DNA from: Hydrogenophilales bacterium
GTDB taxonomy: Bacteria > Pseudomonadota > Gammaproteobacteria > Burkholderiales > Thiobacillaceae
Direction of reading: 5' to 3'
Assembly (NCBI GenBank): GCA_016195805.1
Contig: JACPYT010000003.1
Location: 124,001-188,000 of the forward strand
Length of the DNA stretch: 64,000 nt
Below, in pieces: positions 39,734 through 54,345 of this stretch; position 1 is the first letter of the stretch, and each line of letters starts with the position of its first letter. Below the pieces are notes generated by a model. It saw nothing but the letters and a program-made list of their open reading frames with translations. It did not search any database and was not told the DNA's origin. Both the position numbers and the translations under genes were made by a program.

Positions 39734-40444
39734 TTACTTGGCATTGGTGGCGAGCAGTTTTTCGAGCTGCGCGGCCGGCACCATGCCGGGGACGCGCTGG
39801 CCGTTAGCGAAGAACAGGGTCGGCGTGCCGGACACTTTCAGCTTGTTGCCCAGCGCGATGTTGGAATCCACCGGGTTGGCGCACTTGCCGTCGTTTTTCG
39901 GCACGCTGCCGCTGCTGATGTAGTCGTTCCACGCCTTGTTGCGGTCGGGCGCGCACCAGATCTGTTTCGAAGTCTGCGGCGCATTGGGGTGTAGGCCTTC
40001 GATCGGGTAAAGGAAAGTGTAGACGGTGATGTTGTCGACCTTGGCGAGCTCGGCCTCGAACTTGCGGCAGAAGGGGCAATCGACGTCGGAGAACAGGATC
40101 AGCTTGCGGGCGCCGTTACCCTTGACGGTCTTCAGCGCATTGTTCAGCGGGAACGTGTCCCACTTCACCGCCTGCAATTGATTCAGCCGCGCCTGGGTCA
40201 GGTTGGTGCGGGTTTTCAGGTCGATCACGTCGCCAGCGAACACGTATTGCGCCTTGGCATCCACATAGACCAGCTGCCCGTCGAGATAGACCTCGAACAG
40301 GCCGCTGTAGGGCGTTTTCTGCACCGAGCTGATGGTGGCGCCCGGAAACTGCTGGGTCAGCGCCTTGCGGATGACCGATTCGTTGGCCTGCGCGGTCGCG
40401 GCGAACAGCAGGGTTGCGGCCAGCGCCAGGGGGGTGAATTTCAT
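39734..40444 (-). CDS. dsbC: DsbC-family thiol:disulfide interchange protein
   Basis: Signal peptide; LILFSDVDCPFCRKFEAEL CxxC; SGTPTLFFANGQRVPG. Confidence 0.92.
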   Translation of the reverse strand: MKFTPLALAATLLFAATAQANESVIRKALTQQFPGATISSVQKTPYSGLFEVYLDGQLVYVDAKAQYVFAGDVIDLKTRTNLTQARLNQLQAVKWDTFPLNNALKTVKGNGARKLILFSDVDCPFCRKFEAELAKVDNITVYTFLYPIEGLHPNAPQTSKQIWCAPDRNKAWNDYISSGSVPKNDGKCANPVDSNIALGNKLKVSGTPTLFFANGQRVPGMVPAAQLEKLLATNAK

Positions 40445-40475
40445 TCGAGACTCCAGAAAAAACATCAAAAAAACC

Positions 40476-41696
40476 TCAGGACATCGCCTCGCGCACCAGC
40501 GCGGCCTTCAGCGGCGGCACATGATCCACGATCCGCATCCCGGCATTGCGCAGCCACCCGGCACGTTCGTCGGCGAACAGATGATGCAGGCCATGGGTGA
40601 GCGCCTGCATCCGCCGCACCGGTTCGGCACGCTCGCGGGCATAGTGTTGTAACACACGGACGTCACCGCAGTAAGAACGCGTTTGGCGATAGCGGGTCAG
40701 CACATCGACCAGAACCTCGGCATCGCCGAAGCCGAGGTTCACCCCCTGGCCCGCCAGCGGGTGCACGCCGTGGGCGGCGTCGCCGACCAGCGCCACGCCG
40801 GGCGCTACCGCGGACTCGACCCGGATCAGCCGCAGCGGGAACGCGGCAGCCGGGGTCAGCAGATGCAGGTCGCCCAGCCGTTCGTGGCCCGCCGCCTGCA
40901 CCCTGGCAGTCAGTGCCGCCGCATCCAGTGCGACCAGCTCGTCCGCGTGCGCTGTCTGGGTTGACCAGACCATCGACAGCCGGTTCCCCCCTGTCGGGGG
41001 GCTCCGATCCACTATGGGCTCAAGCCCATGTGGAGTCGTATGCCCATTCAATGGCAGCCAAGCGAGGATGTCGCCGTCGAAAAACCACTGGAACGCGGTG
41101 CCGCGATGCGGACGCTCGCATTCGAAATTGGCCACCACGCCGCTCTGGCCATAGGGTGTCAGCGTCGAGGCCAGACCGGCCCATTCGCGGATGCGCGAGG
41201 CGGCGCCATCGGCGCCGACGACGAGCTCGGCCTCCAGCGCCGTGCCGTCGGCCAGCGTGACCCGCGTGAGCAATTCTTCCCTGACGATCGATGCAATCGC
41301 TGCCGGACAGTGCACCGCCACGTTGCCGTCGGCCTCGATCGCCTGCCACAGCGCATGCTGCAGCCGTCCACTTTCAAGAATGGACGCCAGATGCGACACG
41401 CCCGATTCGTAAGCATCCAGACGGATCGCGCCGCTGGCGTCGCCCGCCACGTCCATGCGATATACCGGCTGGATGCGGCCGGCATCCATGCGCTGCCAGG
41501 CGCCGATGTGCTCGAGAAAACGCTGCGGCGCCGGGCTGATGGCGTAGATACGGGTGTCCCAGGTATCCGCCGGAGCCGGCGGCAGCTGGCGCTCGATCAA
41601 TGCGACCCGCAAGCCCCGGCGGCCGAGCGCCAGCGCGGCCGCCGCGCCAACCAGCCCGGCGCCGACGACGACGACCTGATAGCGTGCGCCGCTCAT
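40476..41696 (-). CDS. UbiH/UbiF/COQ6-family FAD monooxygenase
   Basis: VVVVGAGLVGAAAALALG; GVALVGDAAHGVHPLAGQGVNLGFGD. Confidence 0.9.
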   Translation of the reverse strand: MSGARYQVVVVGAGLVGAAAALALGRRGLRVALIERQLPPAPADTWDTRIYAISPAPQRFLEHIGAWQRMDAGRIQPVYRMDVAGDASGAIRLDAYESGVSHLASILESGRLQHALWQAIEADGNVAVHCPAAIASIVREELLTRVTLADGTALEAELVVGADGAASRIREWAGLASTLTPYGQSGVVANFECERPHRGTAFQWFFDGDILAWLPLNGHTTPHGLEPIVDRSPPTGGNRLSMVWSTQTAHADELVALDAAALTARVQAAGHERLGDLHLLTPAAAFPLRLIRVESAVAPGVALVGDAAHGVHPLAGQGVNLGFGDAEVLVDVLTRYRQTRSYCGDVRVLQHYARERAEPVRRMQALTHGLHHLFADERAGWLRNAGMRIVDHVPPLKAALVREAMS

Positions 41697-42825
41697 CCGC
41701 GCGCCCCGAACATCATCCGCCGCGCCACGAATCGCTTCAGTGGCGGCAAGGCCTCCAGCGCCAGCAGGCCCAGGCCGCGCGCGTAGCGCAGCGGCGGGAT
41801 GTCATTGGAGAACGTGCGCACCAGGAAATCGGTGAAACCGAGGCCACCGAGCACGTCGCCGCGCCGGCTGCGTGCGTAGGCCGCGAGCATGGCCGCACTA
41901 CCCATCTCGCTCGCGGACGTATCGCCGCACAGGCTCGCCAGTTCCCAGGCGTCGCGCAGACCGATGTTGAAGCCCTGCCCTGCCACCGGATGCAGGGTCT
42001 GCGCGGCATTGCCGATGCGCACCACGCGGTTTGCCGCTTCGCTGCCGGTCCAGGCGAGTCGCAACGGGAAGGTCTTGCGCGGACCGGCATGCAGGAACAG
42101 TCCCTGACGGCCGCCGAAATGGCGGTAGAGCGCGGCGAGGAATTCGCCGTCCGGCAGCGCGGCGATACGCCCAGCGGCTTCAACGCTGGCGGTCCAGACG
42201 AGGGCGTAGCCGGCACCCTTGGGCAGCAACGCTGCCGGCCCTTCGGGCGTGAAACGCTCGAACGCCTGGCTGGCGTGCGGCAATTCGGTTTGCACATCGC
42301 ACACCACCGCCATCTGGTCGTAGTCGCGCTCGAATCTGGGTTTGGGCGCTTCCTCGCCGCGTCCGCCGTCGGCCACTGCCACCAGCGGCGCGGTGAGCGT
42401 GCGCCCGTCGGCGGTATGCAGCGTCGCGGTGTCGGCAGTGGATTGGATGCGATCGACCGCGACGCCGTATTCGACTGCGATGTTGGCCTCGCGCAGCGCC
42501 TGTTTCAGCGCGGCAGTGAGCGCGGCGTAGGGCAGCACGTAGCCCAGTGCCGGCACGTCGAGTTCCGCCGCGCTCAAACGCGTCACACCGAGCGCGCCAC
42601 GCTGGGAGACATGGATACGGGTGATCGGGGTGACGTCGGCGAGCTTCTCCCATACGCCCAGTCGGTCGAGGATCAGGCGCGATCCATGCGACAGCGCCAG
42701 GGTGCGGGTATCGGCGCGCGCATCGGCCGGCTGCGCCTCGAGCACGCGCGCGGCGACGCCCTGCTGCTGCAGCGCCAGCGCGCATACCGCGCCGACCGGG
42801 CCGGCGCCGACGATGAGCACGCCGC

Positions 42826-42841
<16 letters not shown>
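41693..42841 (-). CDS. ubiH: UbiH-like 2-polyprenyl-6-methoxyphenol hydroxylase
   Basis: VLIVGAGPVGAVCALALQ; VRIGNAAQTLHPVAGQGFNIGLRDAWEL; overlaps pepP. Confidence 0.87.
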
Positions 42842-45822
<2,981 letters not shown>

Positions 45823-45865
45823 TGCGAACCTGCTCCGAATAACGAACTTCCGGATTTTACAACGC

Positions 45866-48127
45866 TTGTCCACCTTGCCCGGCTTTACGCTCGTTGCGCT
45901 GTTGCTGACCGCCGGTTCCGCCGCCGCGGACGGACTCGTGCTGAAAAAGGACCTCGAGCTGCAAGGGTCGTCGGTGGCGGGCAAGGAAGGACCGCTGTTC
46001 CTGACCGCGGACCGCATCGAATCGACCGCCCCCGACGTCATCGTGGCGACCGGCAACGTGGAAGCCCGCCAGGCCGGGCAGAATTTCTTCGCCGACTGGC
46101 TGCTCTACGACACCACGCAGGACCAGGTGCAGGCTCACGGCCACGTGCGACTGGAGCAGCCCGCAATGGTCGTGACAGGCGACTCGCTCAAATTCAACCT
46201 GGGCGATTACAGCGGCGAACTCATCCAGCCGGTGTACCGGTTCACATCGCAGAGGGGACGAGGGCGCGGCAGCCACGCCGATGCAAGCCCTGCAAACGAC
46301 ACATCGGTGGTGTTGGCGCAGCCGGGCCGGGGCAAGGCCGATCGCATCGACTTCCTCAACGAAAACCAGTGCAAACTGCAGAACGCCATTTACACCACCT
46401 GCCCGGTTGGCGACGACGACTGGTTCCTCAAAGTGGGCGACCTTGATCTCGACAGGAGCCGCAACGTGGGAACGGCGCGCAACGCCTCGCTCCACTTCCT
46501 CGGCGTGCCGATCCTGTATACGCCGTGGCTGGATTTCCCGCTCAACAATGCGCGCAAGAGCGGCGTGCTGGCGCCCACCTTCGGCACCACCCAGCGCAGC
46601 GGCATCGACTTCATGGTGCCGTACTACCTCAATCTCGCGCCCAACTACGATGCCACGCTATATCCGCGCCTGATGTCCAAGCGCGGCACGCAGCTGGGCG
46701 GCGAATTCCGCTATCTGCTGAATGACGTCCATGGCGTGAACCGTCTGGAATACCTGCCCAACGACAGCGTAGCCGAACGCTCGCGCTGGAGTATGGCGCT
46801 CAACAACATCTATCGCCTGAATGCCACCACCGAGGCCGGGATGCTGTTCAATCGCGTGTCCGACAACGATTATTTCCGCGACCTGTCCAACCTGCTCGCC
46901 GTCACGTCCCTCTCCAACCTGGACCAGGAAGCCTGGCTGAGCACACAACACCCCAACTGGTACGCCGAACTGCGCGCGCAGCAGTTCCAGACCCTGCAGG
47001 ACTCCACTTCTGCCACCCCCATAGTCGAGCCTTACGCCCGCCTGCCCCAGGCCCGCTTCGGCGTCACAAAGACCTTCGAAAACGGGCTCGAGTTCAAGCT
47101 GGACAGCGAAGCCACCCGCTTTGCCCACCCCACCCTGGTCGAAGGCACGCGGGTGCTAGCCTATCCCACGCTGCGCCTGCCGCTCACCAATTCGTTCGGC
47201 TTCCTCACGCCGCAGATCGGCTGGCATAGCACCTATTACACCTTGGACAACCGCGCGCCTGTGCAGCACATCAGCCGCAGCCTGCCCATTTTCAGCCTCG
47301 ACAGCGGCGTGACCTTCGACCGCCCGTTCCATTTTTCCGGCCGGGATTACGAGCAGACGCTGGAGCCCCGCGCCTACTACGTCTACGCACCCTATCGGGA
47401 CCAGTCGGCGATTCCGGTATTCGATACCGCGCAGCTGGACTTCAGCTACGCGCAGATGTTCACCGAGAACCAGTTCATCGGCGGCGACCGCGTCAACGAC
47501 GCCAATCAGCTGACGGTTGCCGTCACCAGCCGCTTCACTGAGGCCGCCAGCGGACTGGAGCGGCTGCAGGTCACCCTCGGCCAGCGCTATTACTTCAGTG
47601 CGCAGCAGGTCACGCTGCCCGGCATCACGCCCCGTACCAGCAATACCACCGACCTGCTTGCCGCCGTCAGCGGACAGATCACGCGCGACTGGCGCATCGA
47701 CACCGCGTGGCAGTTCGATGCCCAGAACGGCACCACCATCCGCCAGAACCTCGGCGCCTCCTACCGGCCCGGTCCGGGCCGCGTGGTGAATCTGGGTTAC
47801 CGTTTCATTGATCAAACCACGGAACAGGTCGACCTGTCCGCGCAGTGGCCGCTTGCCCAGCGCTGGTACGGCATGTTCCGCTACAACTACTCCTTCAAGG
47901 ACAGCAAACTGGTCGAAGGCCTGGCAGGACTTGAATACAATGGGGGGTGCTGGGCGCTGCGCGGGGTACTGCAACGTCTCGCCACCAAGACAGACCAGTC
48001 CACCGACACGCTGTTCTTCCAATTGGTGTTGAACGGAATGGGTGGCATCGGCTCCAACCCGCTCGACGTTTTGAAACATAGTGTTCCCGGATACAGGCCT
48101 AGCAATGAAATTATTCAAACGCCCTGA
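45866..48127 (+). CDS. lptD: LPS-assembly protein LptD
   Basis: Jellyroll FLTADRIESTAPDVIVATGNVEARQAGQNFFADWLLYD; barrel with GVPILYTPWLDFPLNNARKSGVLAPTFGTTQRSG. Confidence 0.95.
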   Translation: MSTLPGFTLVALLLTAGSAAADGLVLKKDLELQGSSVAGKEGPLFLTADRIESTAPDVIVATGNVEARQAGQNFFADWLLYDTTQDQVQAHGHVRLEQPAMVVTGDSLKFNLGDYSGELIQPVYRFTSQRGRGRGSHADASPANDTSVVLAQPGRGKADRIDFLNENQCKLQNAIYTTCPVGDDDWFLKVGDLDLDRSRNVGTARNASLHFLGVPILYTPWLDFPLNNARKSGVLAPTFGTTQRSGIDFMVPYYLNLAPNYDATLYPRLMSKRGTQLGGEFRYLLNDVHGVNRLEYLPNDSVAERSRWSMALNNIYRLNATTEAGMLFNRVSDNDYFRDLSNLLAVTSLSNLDQEAWLSTQHPNWYAELRAQQFQTLQDSTSATPIVEPYARLPQARFGVTKTFENGLEFKLDSEATRFAHPTLVEGTRVLAYPTLRLPLTNSFGFLTPQIGWHSTYYTLDNRAPVQHISRSLPIFSLDSGVTFDRPFHFSGRDYEQTLEPRAYYVYAPYRDQSAIPVFDTAQLDFSYAQMFTENQFIGGDRVNDANQLTVAVTSRFTEAASGLERLQVTLGQRYYFSAQQVTLPGITPRTSNTTDLLAAVSGQITRDWRIDTAWQFDAQNGTTIRQNLGASYRPGPGRVVNLGYRFIDQTTEQVDLSAQWPLAQRWYGMFRYNYSFKDSKLVEGLAGLEYNGGCWALRGVLQRLATKTDQSTDTLFFQLVLNGMGGIGSNPLDVLKHSVPGYRPSNEIIQTP

Positions 48128-49415
48128 ATGGCACCGCCCGCACTGGGTGATGGCGCTGCTGATCGCCTTGTCGACCCTGTTGCCGGCCCACGCTGCCGTG
48201 CAGGAGCTCGACCACATCGTCGCCGTCGTCAACGACCAGGTCATCACACGCCAGGAACTCGCCAGACGTTACGATGAAGTCGTGCGCAACCTCGAGCGGC
48301 AGAACACGCCGCTGCCGCCGCGCGAAGTGCTGGAGAAACAGCTGCTCGAACGCATGATCACCGAACTCGCCTTGCAACAGCATGCCCGCGCCACCGGCAT
48401 CCGCGTCGACCCGACGCAGGTCGAGCGCGCCTTGGAGCGCATCGCTGCACAGAACAAGCTCGATATGGCCGGTCTGCAGGCTGCGCTGGAGAAGGACGGA
48501 CAAAGCCTCGACAGCATGCGCAACACCATCCGCAACGAGCTCCTGATTGCTCGCGCCCGTGAACGCGACGTCGACAACCGCATTTCCGTCAGCGACGCCG
48601 AAATCGAAGGCTATCTGCAGACGCAGGCACAGCAAGGCGTGGAGACGGAATACAACTTCGCCCACATTCTGGTGACCGTCCCGGAAAACGCCTCGCCCGA
48701 GCAAATCCAGGCGCGCCGCGCCCGCGCCGAGGATATCCTCGCCCAGCTCAACAAGGGCGCCGACTTCGCCCAGCTGTCGGCCAGCTATTCCGATGCGCCC
48801 AACGCGCTGCAGGGCGGCGCCATCGGCTGGCGCGCCAGCGGCAAGATCCCGACGCTGTTTTCCGATGCCCTGAAACAGTTGCAGCCGGGCCAGGTCAGTC
48901 CGATCCTGAAGAGCGGCAACGGCTTCCACATCCTCAAGCTCATCGACAAGCGCGGGCTTGATGCCACGCTCAACGTGACGCAGACGCACGCGCGCCACAT
49001 TCTCATCAAGACCAACGAGTTGACTTCGGAAACCGACGCACGCAACCGCCTGTTGCAACTCAAGGAGCGCATCGAAAACGGCGCCAAGTTCGAGGACATG
49101 GCGCGTTTGCAATCCGAAGACGCCAGCGCGTCCAAAGGCGGCGACCTCGGCTGGATCAACCCCGGCGACACCGTACCTGAATTCGAAAAGGCGATGAATG
49201 CCCTCAAGCCCGGCGAGATCAGCGATCCCGTGCAGACGCCCTTCGGCTGGCATCTGATCCAGGTGCTGGCGCGCCGCACCCAGGACGTCACGCAGGAACG
49301 CCAGAAGCTGCTGGCGCGCCAGGCGATCCGCGAACGCAAGGCCGACGAAGCCTTCCAGGACTGGGTGCGCCAGATCCGCGATGCGGCCTATGTCGAAATC
49401 CGCCCGATCGACTGA
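48105..49415 (+). CDS. surA: Periplasmic chaperone/PPIase SurA
   Basis: LDHIVAVVNDQVITRQEL; two parvulin domains. Confidence 0.96.
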   Translation: MKLFKRPEWHRPHWVMALLIALSTLLPAHAAVQELDHIVAVVNDQVITRQELARRYDEVVRNLERQNTPLPPREVLEKQLLERMITELALQQHARATGIRVDPTQVERALERIAAQNKLDMAGLQAALEKDGQSLDSMRNTIRNELLIARARERDVDNRISVSDAEIEGYLQTQAQQGVETEYNFAHILVTVPENASPEQIQARRARAEDILAQLNKGADFAQLSASYSDAPNALQGGAIGWRASGKIPTLFSDALKQLQPGQVSPILKSGNGFHILKLIDKRGLDATLNVTQTHARHILIKTNELTSETDARNRLLQLKERIENGAKFEDMARLQSEDASASKGGDLGWINPGDTVPEFEKAMNALKPGEISDPVQTPFGWHLIQVLARRTQDVTQERQKLLARQAIRERKADEAFQDWVRQIRDAAYVEIRPID

Positions 49416-50421
49416 TCCGGACGCCCCCGGGGTGAGTGAAGCCGTGAATTTACCCCTCCTCGCCCTGACCGCCGGCGAACCTGCGGGGATCGGACCCGAT
49501 CTGTGCGTCGCCCTGTCGCAACAGGCGCTGCCCTGCCGGCTGTCGGTCCTCGGCGATATCGATGCCTTGCGCGCCCGCGCAGCCCAACTCGGCATCGTGG
49601 CCGACTTCATCACCGGCGACGCCGTGCCTGCACATCAGATCGGCGCGCTGCACGTGCGGCATATTCCGGCTGCCGTTCCCGTCACCGCAGGCATGCTCGA
49701 CACCGACAATAGCGCCCACGTGCTCGCCCTGCTCGACGCCGCGATCGAGGGCTGCATGAACGGGGCATACCACGCCATCGTCACCGCGCCCGTGCACAAG
49801 GGCGTCATCAACGATGCCGGGTTCCCCTTCACCGGCCATACCGAATACCTGGCCGACCACAGCGGTACGGAACGGGTCGTGATGATGCTCGCCGGCGGCG
49901 GCCTGCGCGTCGCGCTCGCCACCACCCATTTGCCCTTGCGCGCCGTGGCCGACGCCATCACGCCCGCCCTGCTCATCGAAGTGATCCGCATCCTGCATAC
50001 CGACCTGCAGCGCAAATTCGGCATCGCCGCGCCGCGCATCGCCGTTGCCGGGCTCAATCCGCACGCGGGCGAATCCGGCCATCTAGGCCGCGAGGAAATC
50101 GACATCATCGAACCGGTACTCGACCGCCTGCGCGGGGAAGGCATGGATCTGGTCGGCCCGCAACCCGCCGACACCCTCTTCTCGCGCATCCGTCACGAGC
50201 CCTGCGACGCCGTGCTGACGATGTATCACGACCAGGGCCTGCCGGTGCTCAAGTACGCCAGCTTCGGCGCCGGCGTGAACGTCACGCTGGGCCTGCCGTT
50301 CATCCGCACCTCGGTCGACCACGGCACCGCGCTCGATCTCGCCGGCAGCGGACGCGCGGAAGTGGGCAGCCTGCTCGCCGCCATCGACATGGCACTGGAG
50401 ATGGTGCGCAGCACGCGGTAA
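49390..50421 (+). CDS. pdxA: 4-hydroxythreonine-4-phosphate dehydrogenase
   Basis: [63 protein letters not shown]; start could be GTG 49444. Confidence 0.96.
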   Translation: MSKSARSTDPDAPGVSEAVNLPLLALTAGEPAGIGPDLCVALSQQALPCRLSVLGDIDALRARAAQLGIVADFITGDAVPAHQIGALHVRHIPAAVPVTAGMLDTDNSAHVLALLDAAIEGCMNGAYHAIVTAPVHKGVINDAGFPFTGHTEYLADHSGTERVVMMLAGGGLRVALATTHLPLRAVADAITPALLIEVIRILHTDLQRKFGIAAPRIAVAGLNPHAGESGHLGREEIDIIEPVLDRLRGEGMDLVGPQPADTLFSRIRHEPCDAVLTMYHDQGLPVLKYASFGAGVNVTLGLPFIRTSVDHGTALDLAGSGRAEVGSLLAAIDMALEMVRSTR

Positions 50422-50477
50422 GCCGTGAGCGGATAACACCACACTGCCACTCACTGCTTACCGCTTACGCTTACCCA

Positions 50478-51257
50478 ATGCACACCCCCCGCAAGCGCTT
50501 CGGCCAGAACTTCCTCATCGACGACGGCATCATCCACGCCATCGTTAACGCGATTCATCCGCAGGCGACCGATACCGTCGTCGAGATCGGCCCCGGCCTC
50601 GGCGCGCTTACCCGGCCCCTGCTCGAACGCCTGCCGCATCTGCACGCCGTCGAGCTCGACCGTGACATCGTCGCGCGCCTGCAGAGAGCCTGGCCGGCCG
50701 AGCGCCTCACGGTGCACAGCTGCGACGCGCTGAAATTCGATTTCGGTTCGCTGGGCCACGACCTGCGCATCGTCGGCAACCTGCCCTACAACATCTCCAC
50801 GCCGCTGCTATTCCATCTGATGGATTTCGCCGCGCACATCCGCGACATGACCTTCATGCTGCAGAAGGAAGTCGTCGAACGCATGGTTGCAGAGCCCTCC
50901 ACACCCGACTTCGGCCGGCTGTCGATCATGCTGCAGCGCCGTTTCCATCTCGAATGGCTGCTCGACGTCCCGCCCACCGCCTTCGACCCACCGCCCAAGG
51001 TCGATTCCGCGGTGGTCCGTCTGATCCCCAAGACCCCGGCCGAGATCGCCCCGCTCGACGAAACACTGTTCTCGCGCGTCGTTGCCGCCGCGTTTTCGCA
51101 ACGCCGCAAGACGCTCAGAAACACGCTCGGCAGCTTGATGACACCCGACGATTTCGGTGCGCTCGGCATCGATTCGGGATTGCGCGCGGAAGCGCTTGCC
51201 GTGACCGACTACGAAGCCATCGCCCAGCGTCTGGCCCGCCGAGGCAGCCCACCCTAA
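50478..51257 (+). CDS. rsmA: 16S rRNA dimethyladenosine transferase
   Basis: [54 protein letters not shown]. Confidence 0.97.
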   Translation: MHTPRKRFGQNFLIDDGIIHAIVNAIHPQATDTVVEIGPGLGALTRPLLERLPHLHAVELDRDIVARLQRAWPAERLTVHSCDALKFDFGSLGHDLRIVGNLPYNISTPLLFHLMDFAAHIRDMTFMLQKEVVERMVAEPSTPDFGRLSIMLQRRFHLEWLLDVPPTAFDPPPKVDSAVVRLIPKTPAEIAPLDETLFSRVVAAAFSQRRKTLRNTLGSLMTPDDFGALGIDSGLRAEALAVTDYEAIAQRLARRGSPP

Positions 51258-51349
51258 GCCTTTCTTTTGTAGGGGAAAGGGCGGCCGGAACCCGCTCAAG
51301 AGTTGTCTCCGGTAGCCGTTAGAATTGCAATGCCCTACCTGAGCCTTTC

Positions 51350-53080
51350 ATGAATAACATCCCGTCCAAGCCAGGTACGACCGCTACCCCGTACCTGGAG
51401 CCCGAAATCGAGCGGGAACTGCTGCGCGCCTATATCGACAGCGCCAGCGACGGCATATTCGTCGTATGCGACGAGATGAAATTTCACGTGGCCAACCCCC
51501 TCCTGGCCACGTGGCTCGGGGTCGACGAAGCCGAATTGACCGCGCATGGCGAACGGCTACCGATTACCGAACTGTTTGGCGTGGACGAGACCAGAGCCGC
51601 GTTCTGCCAACACTTCGACTCGGCCCTGAATGGCCAGACGGCGCGTTTCGAAGCGGAGATCCGGCCGCCGCGCGGCGAGCCGCGCTGGGTCGAAATCAGC
51701 ATGAATCGCGTGCACCTGGAAGCCGGCGAACTGGTGATCGGCATCCTGCGCGACGTCACCGAACGCATGGTGCTGCAAACTGCGCTGCGGCACCATGCCA
51801 GCCATGACGATCTGACCGGGCTGGTCAACCGGCGTGAATTCCAGCAGCGTCTGCACACACTGGTCGATACGCTTCCGGCCGATCGCGGACCGCACGCCCT
51901 GGTCTATGTCGATCTCGACCAGTTCAAGGTGGTCAACGATACCTGCGGCCACCTGGCCGGCGATGAGTTATTGCGCCAACTGGGGCTACGCCTGAAGCGG
52001 CTGGCGAATCCGCGCGATGTGGTCGCGCGCCTGGGAGGAGATGAATTCGGCCTGCTGCTGCACGACCGCGGCATTGAAGATGCGATGCAGCTGGCGGAGT
52101 CCCTGTGCGAAACCGTGTCCCGCTATCGCTTCGCCTGGGACGGGCGCGGTTTCGAGATCACCGCGAGCGTCGGCGTGTGCCCGATCGACGGCGACACCGT
52201 CTCCGCGGAAGACGTGCTGAGCGCAGCCGACGCCGCGTGCTATGTCGCCAAGGATCAGGGACGCAATCGCACCCAACTGTATTTCGGCGGCGAAACCTGC
52301 AAGGGCAAGCGCCAGGAAATGCAATGGGTGACACGCTTGCAGAAGGCGCTGGAGGAAAATCGCTTCCAGATGTGGCAGCAGCATATTCTCGACCTCAAAG
52401 GCGGGGCCGACACGCGCAACGGCCACGCCGAGCTGCTGCTTCGCCTGATCGACGAAGAGCGTACGGTCGTTGCACCGGGCGTGTTCTTCCCGGCGGCCGA
52501 ACGCTACGGCCTGATGCCGGCGATCGACCGCTGGGTCATCCAGCACCTGCTGCTGGACAGCCCGTGCAGCGCCCTGCTGGCAGACACGGCGCTCCGCACT
52601 GAAATGAAATATGCGATCAATCTGTCCGGTGCCAGCCTCAACGACGACAGGTTTCTCGTCTTCCTGGAAGATGCCCTGCGCCGTACCCGCATGGCCACCC
52701 CGGCGCTGTGCTTCGAAATTACCGAGACCGTGGCAGTGGCCAATTTCGGACGTGTTCGCGAGGTGATGCAGCACCTCAGGCAATTCGGCTGCCGGTTTGC
52801 GCTGGACGATTTCGGCAGCGGCATGTCGTCGTTCAGTTATCTGAAGAACCTGCCCGTGGACTCCCTCAAGATCGACGGGGCGCTGGTGCGGAATATCGTT
52901 GATGACGCCGCCGACCTGGCCATGGTCGAGGCCATCGCCCGTGTCGGCAGCGTGCTCGGTCTGAAGACCGTCGCCGAATTCGTCGAGACCGATGCCACCC
53001 TGCAGCGCCTGCGCGAGATCGGTGTCGACTATGCACAGGGTTACGCCATCCACCGTCCCGAGCCCTTGCAAGCGAACTGA
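51350..53080 (+). CDS. PAS-GGDEF-EAL protein (c-di-GMP turnover)
   Basis: PAS; ARLGGDEFGLLL; degenerate EAL (AELLLRL) with DDFGSGMSSFSYLKNLPVDSLKIDG. Confidence 0.94.
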   Translation: MNNIPSKPGTTATPYLEPEIERELLRAYIDSASDGIFVVCDEMKFHVANPLLATWLGVDEAELTAHGERLPITELFGVDETRAAFCQHFDSALNGQTARFEAEIRPPRGEPRWVEISMNRVHLEAGELVIGILRDVTERMVLQTALRHHASHDDLTGLVNRREFQQRLHTLVDTLPADRGPHALVYVDLDQFKVVNDTCGHLAGDELLRQLGLRLKRLANPRDVVARLGGDEFGLLLHDRGIEDAMQLAESLCETVSRYRFAWDGRGFEITASVGVCPIDGDTVSAEDVLSAADAACYVAKDQGRNRTQLYFGGETCKGKRQEMQWVTRLQKALEENRFQMWQQHILDLKGGADTRNGHAELLLRLIDEERTVVAPGVFFPAAERYGLMPAIDRWVIQHLLLDSPCSALLADTALRTEMKYAINLSGASLNDDRFLVFLEDALRRTRMATPALCFEITETVAVANFGRVREVMQHLRQFGCRFALDDFGSGMSSFSYLKNLPVDSLKIDGALVRNIVDDAADLAMVEAIARVGSVLGLKTVAEFVETDATLQRLREIGVDYAQGYAIHRPEPLQAN

Positions 53081-53094
53081 ATAGCGCCCGGCAT

Positions 53095-54174
53095 TCAGTC
53101 CTGCAGGAAGGGATAGTCGGTGTAGCCTTTCGCTTCGCCCGTGTAGAACGTTGCGTAGTCGGGCTGATTGAGTGGCGCACCGCGGCGGAAGCGCTCGACC
53201 AGATCCGGATTGGCCAATAGCAGACGGCCGAAGGCGATCGCATCGGCAGCCCCCGAGTTCAGCGCAGCCTGCGCTGTCGCAAAGTCATAGCCGTTGTTGC
53301 GAATCAGGTTGCCTTCATACAGCGCGCGCAGCCTGTCGTAATCGAACGGGAGCCACTGCTCCCTGGGTGCGCCGCCGGTTCCCTGCAGCACGTCCAGGAA
53401 AGCCAGCCGCAGCGGATTCAGCTGGGCGACGACATGGTCGAAGGTCTCCTGCGGGTGGTCGTCGCGGAGGTCGTTGAACGGCGTCACCGGCGACAGCCGC
53501 ACCCCCACGCGTTCGTTGCCGATCTCCCGGCAGACCGCATCCAGCACGTCCAGAAGCAGGCGCGCACGGTTTTCCTTGCTGCCGCCATAGGCATCGGTGC
53601 GCCGGTTGGTCGACGAACGCAGGAACTGGTCCAGCAGGTAGCCATTGCCGGCATGCACTTCCACGCCGTCGAACCCCGCATCCATCGCATTGCGCGCAGC
53701 CCGGGCATAGGTGGCGACCAGCGTGGGCAGCTCGTCGGTCCGTAGCGCGCGCGGCGTGACGAAATCCTTCATCGCCGCCCCGGTATAGACCTGCCCTGCC
53801 GGGCGGATCGCCGAAGGCGCGACCGGCAAGGCGCCGCCCGGCTGCAGGTCGGGATGCGATATCCGTCCCACATGCCACAGTTGCAGCGCGATCTTGCCGC
53901 CAGCGCCATGCACTGCATCGGTCACCTGTTTCCAGCCGGCGATCTGTTCGGGCGTATGGATGCCGGGCGTGCGAGGGTAGCCATGGCCCTCCGCGCAGAT
54001 CGGGGTGGCCTCGGTCAGGATCAGGCCGGCGGATGCACGTTGCCGGTAATATTCGGCGGCGAGCGGCATCGGCACATTGCCGGCGCCGGCCCGGTTGCGC
54101 GTCAGCGACGACATCACCACGCGGTTGGCAAGCTCGATGGCGCCGAAGCGGGCGGGCGAAAAAAGATCGGCCAT
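53095..54174 (-). CDS. Old yellow enzyme family alkene reductase
   Basis: NRVVMSSLTRNRA, ALQLWHVGRISHP, FDGVEVHAGNGYLLDQFL. Confidence 0.95.
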   Translation of the reverse strand: MADLFSPARFGAIELANRVVMSSLTRNRAGAGNVPMPLAAEYYRQRASAGLILTEATPICAEGHGYPRTPGIHTPEQIAGWKQVTDAVHGAGGKIALQLWHVGRISHPDLQPGGALPVAPSAIRPAGQVYTGAAMKDFVTPRALRTDELPTLVATYARAARNAMDAGFDGVEVHAGNGYLLDQFLRSSTNRRTDAYGGSKENRARLLLDVLDAVCREIGNERVGVRLSPVTPFNDLRDDHPQETFDHVVAQLNPLRLAFLDVLQGTGGAPREQWLPFDYDRLRALYEGNLIRNNGYDFATAQAALNSGAADAIAFGRLLLANPDLVERFRRGAPLNQPDYATFYTGEAKGYTDYPFLQD

Positions 54175-54345
54175 TCTGGATTCCCCGGATCGTTCCCTGC
54201 GGGCGATGGTAGGTGAAGGGTAGGTTGAGGCCAGATTCGCGAATACAAGTTCCTGCTATTCAAGTGCCAGGATTTACTCGCGGCCTCGATGCTTGCGACA
54301 ATTGAACCTGCAACCACTTATGCGCCCCAGCCGGGGAACCAAAAG

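Noticed and set aside
48111-49613. 500-aa minus-strand ORF
   Set aside because: Antisense to surA; same explanation applies to 1380-2648, 41600-43096 and 35412-36668
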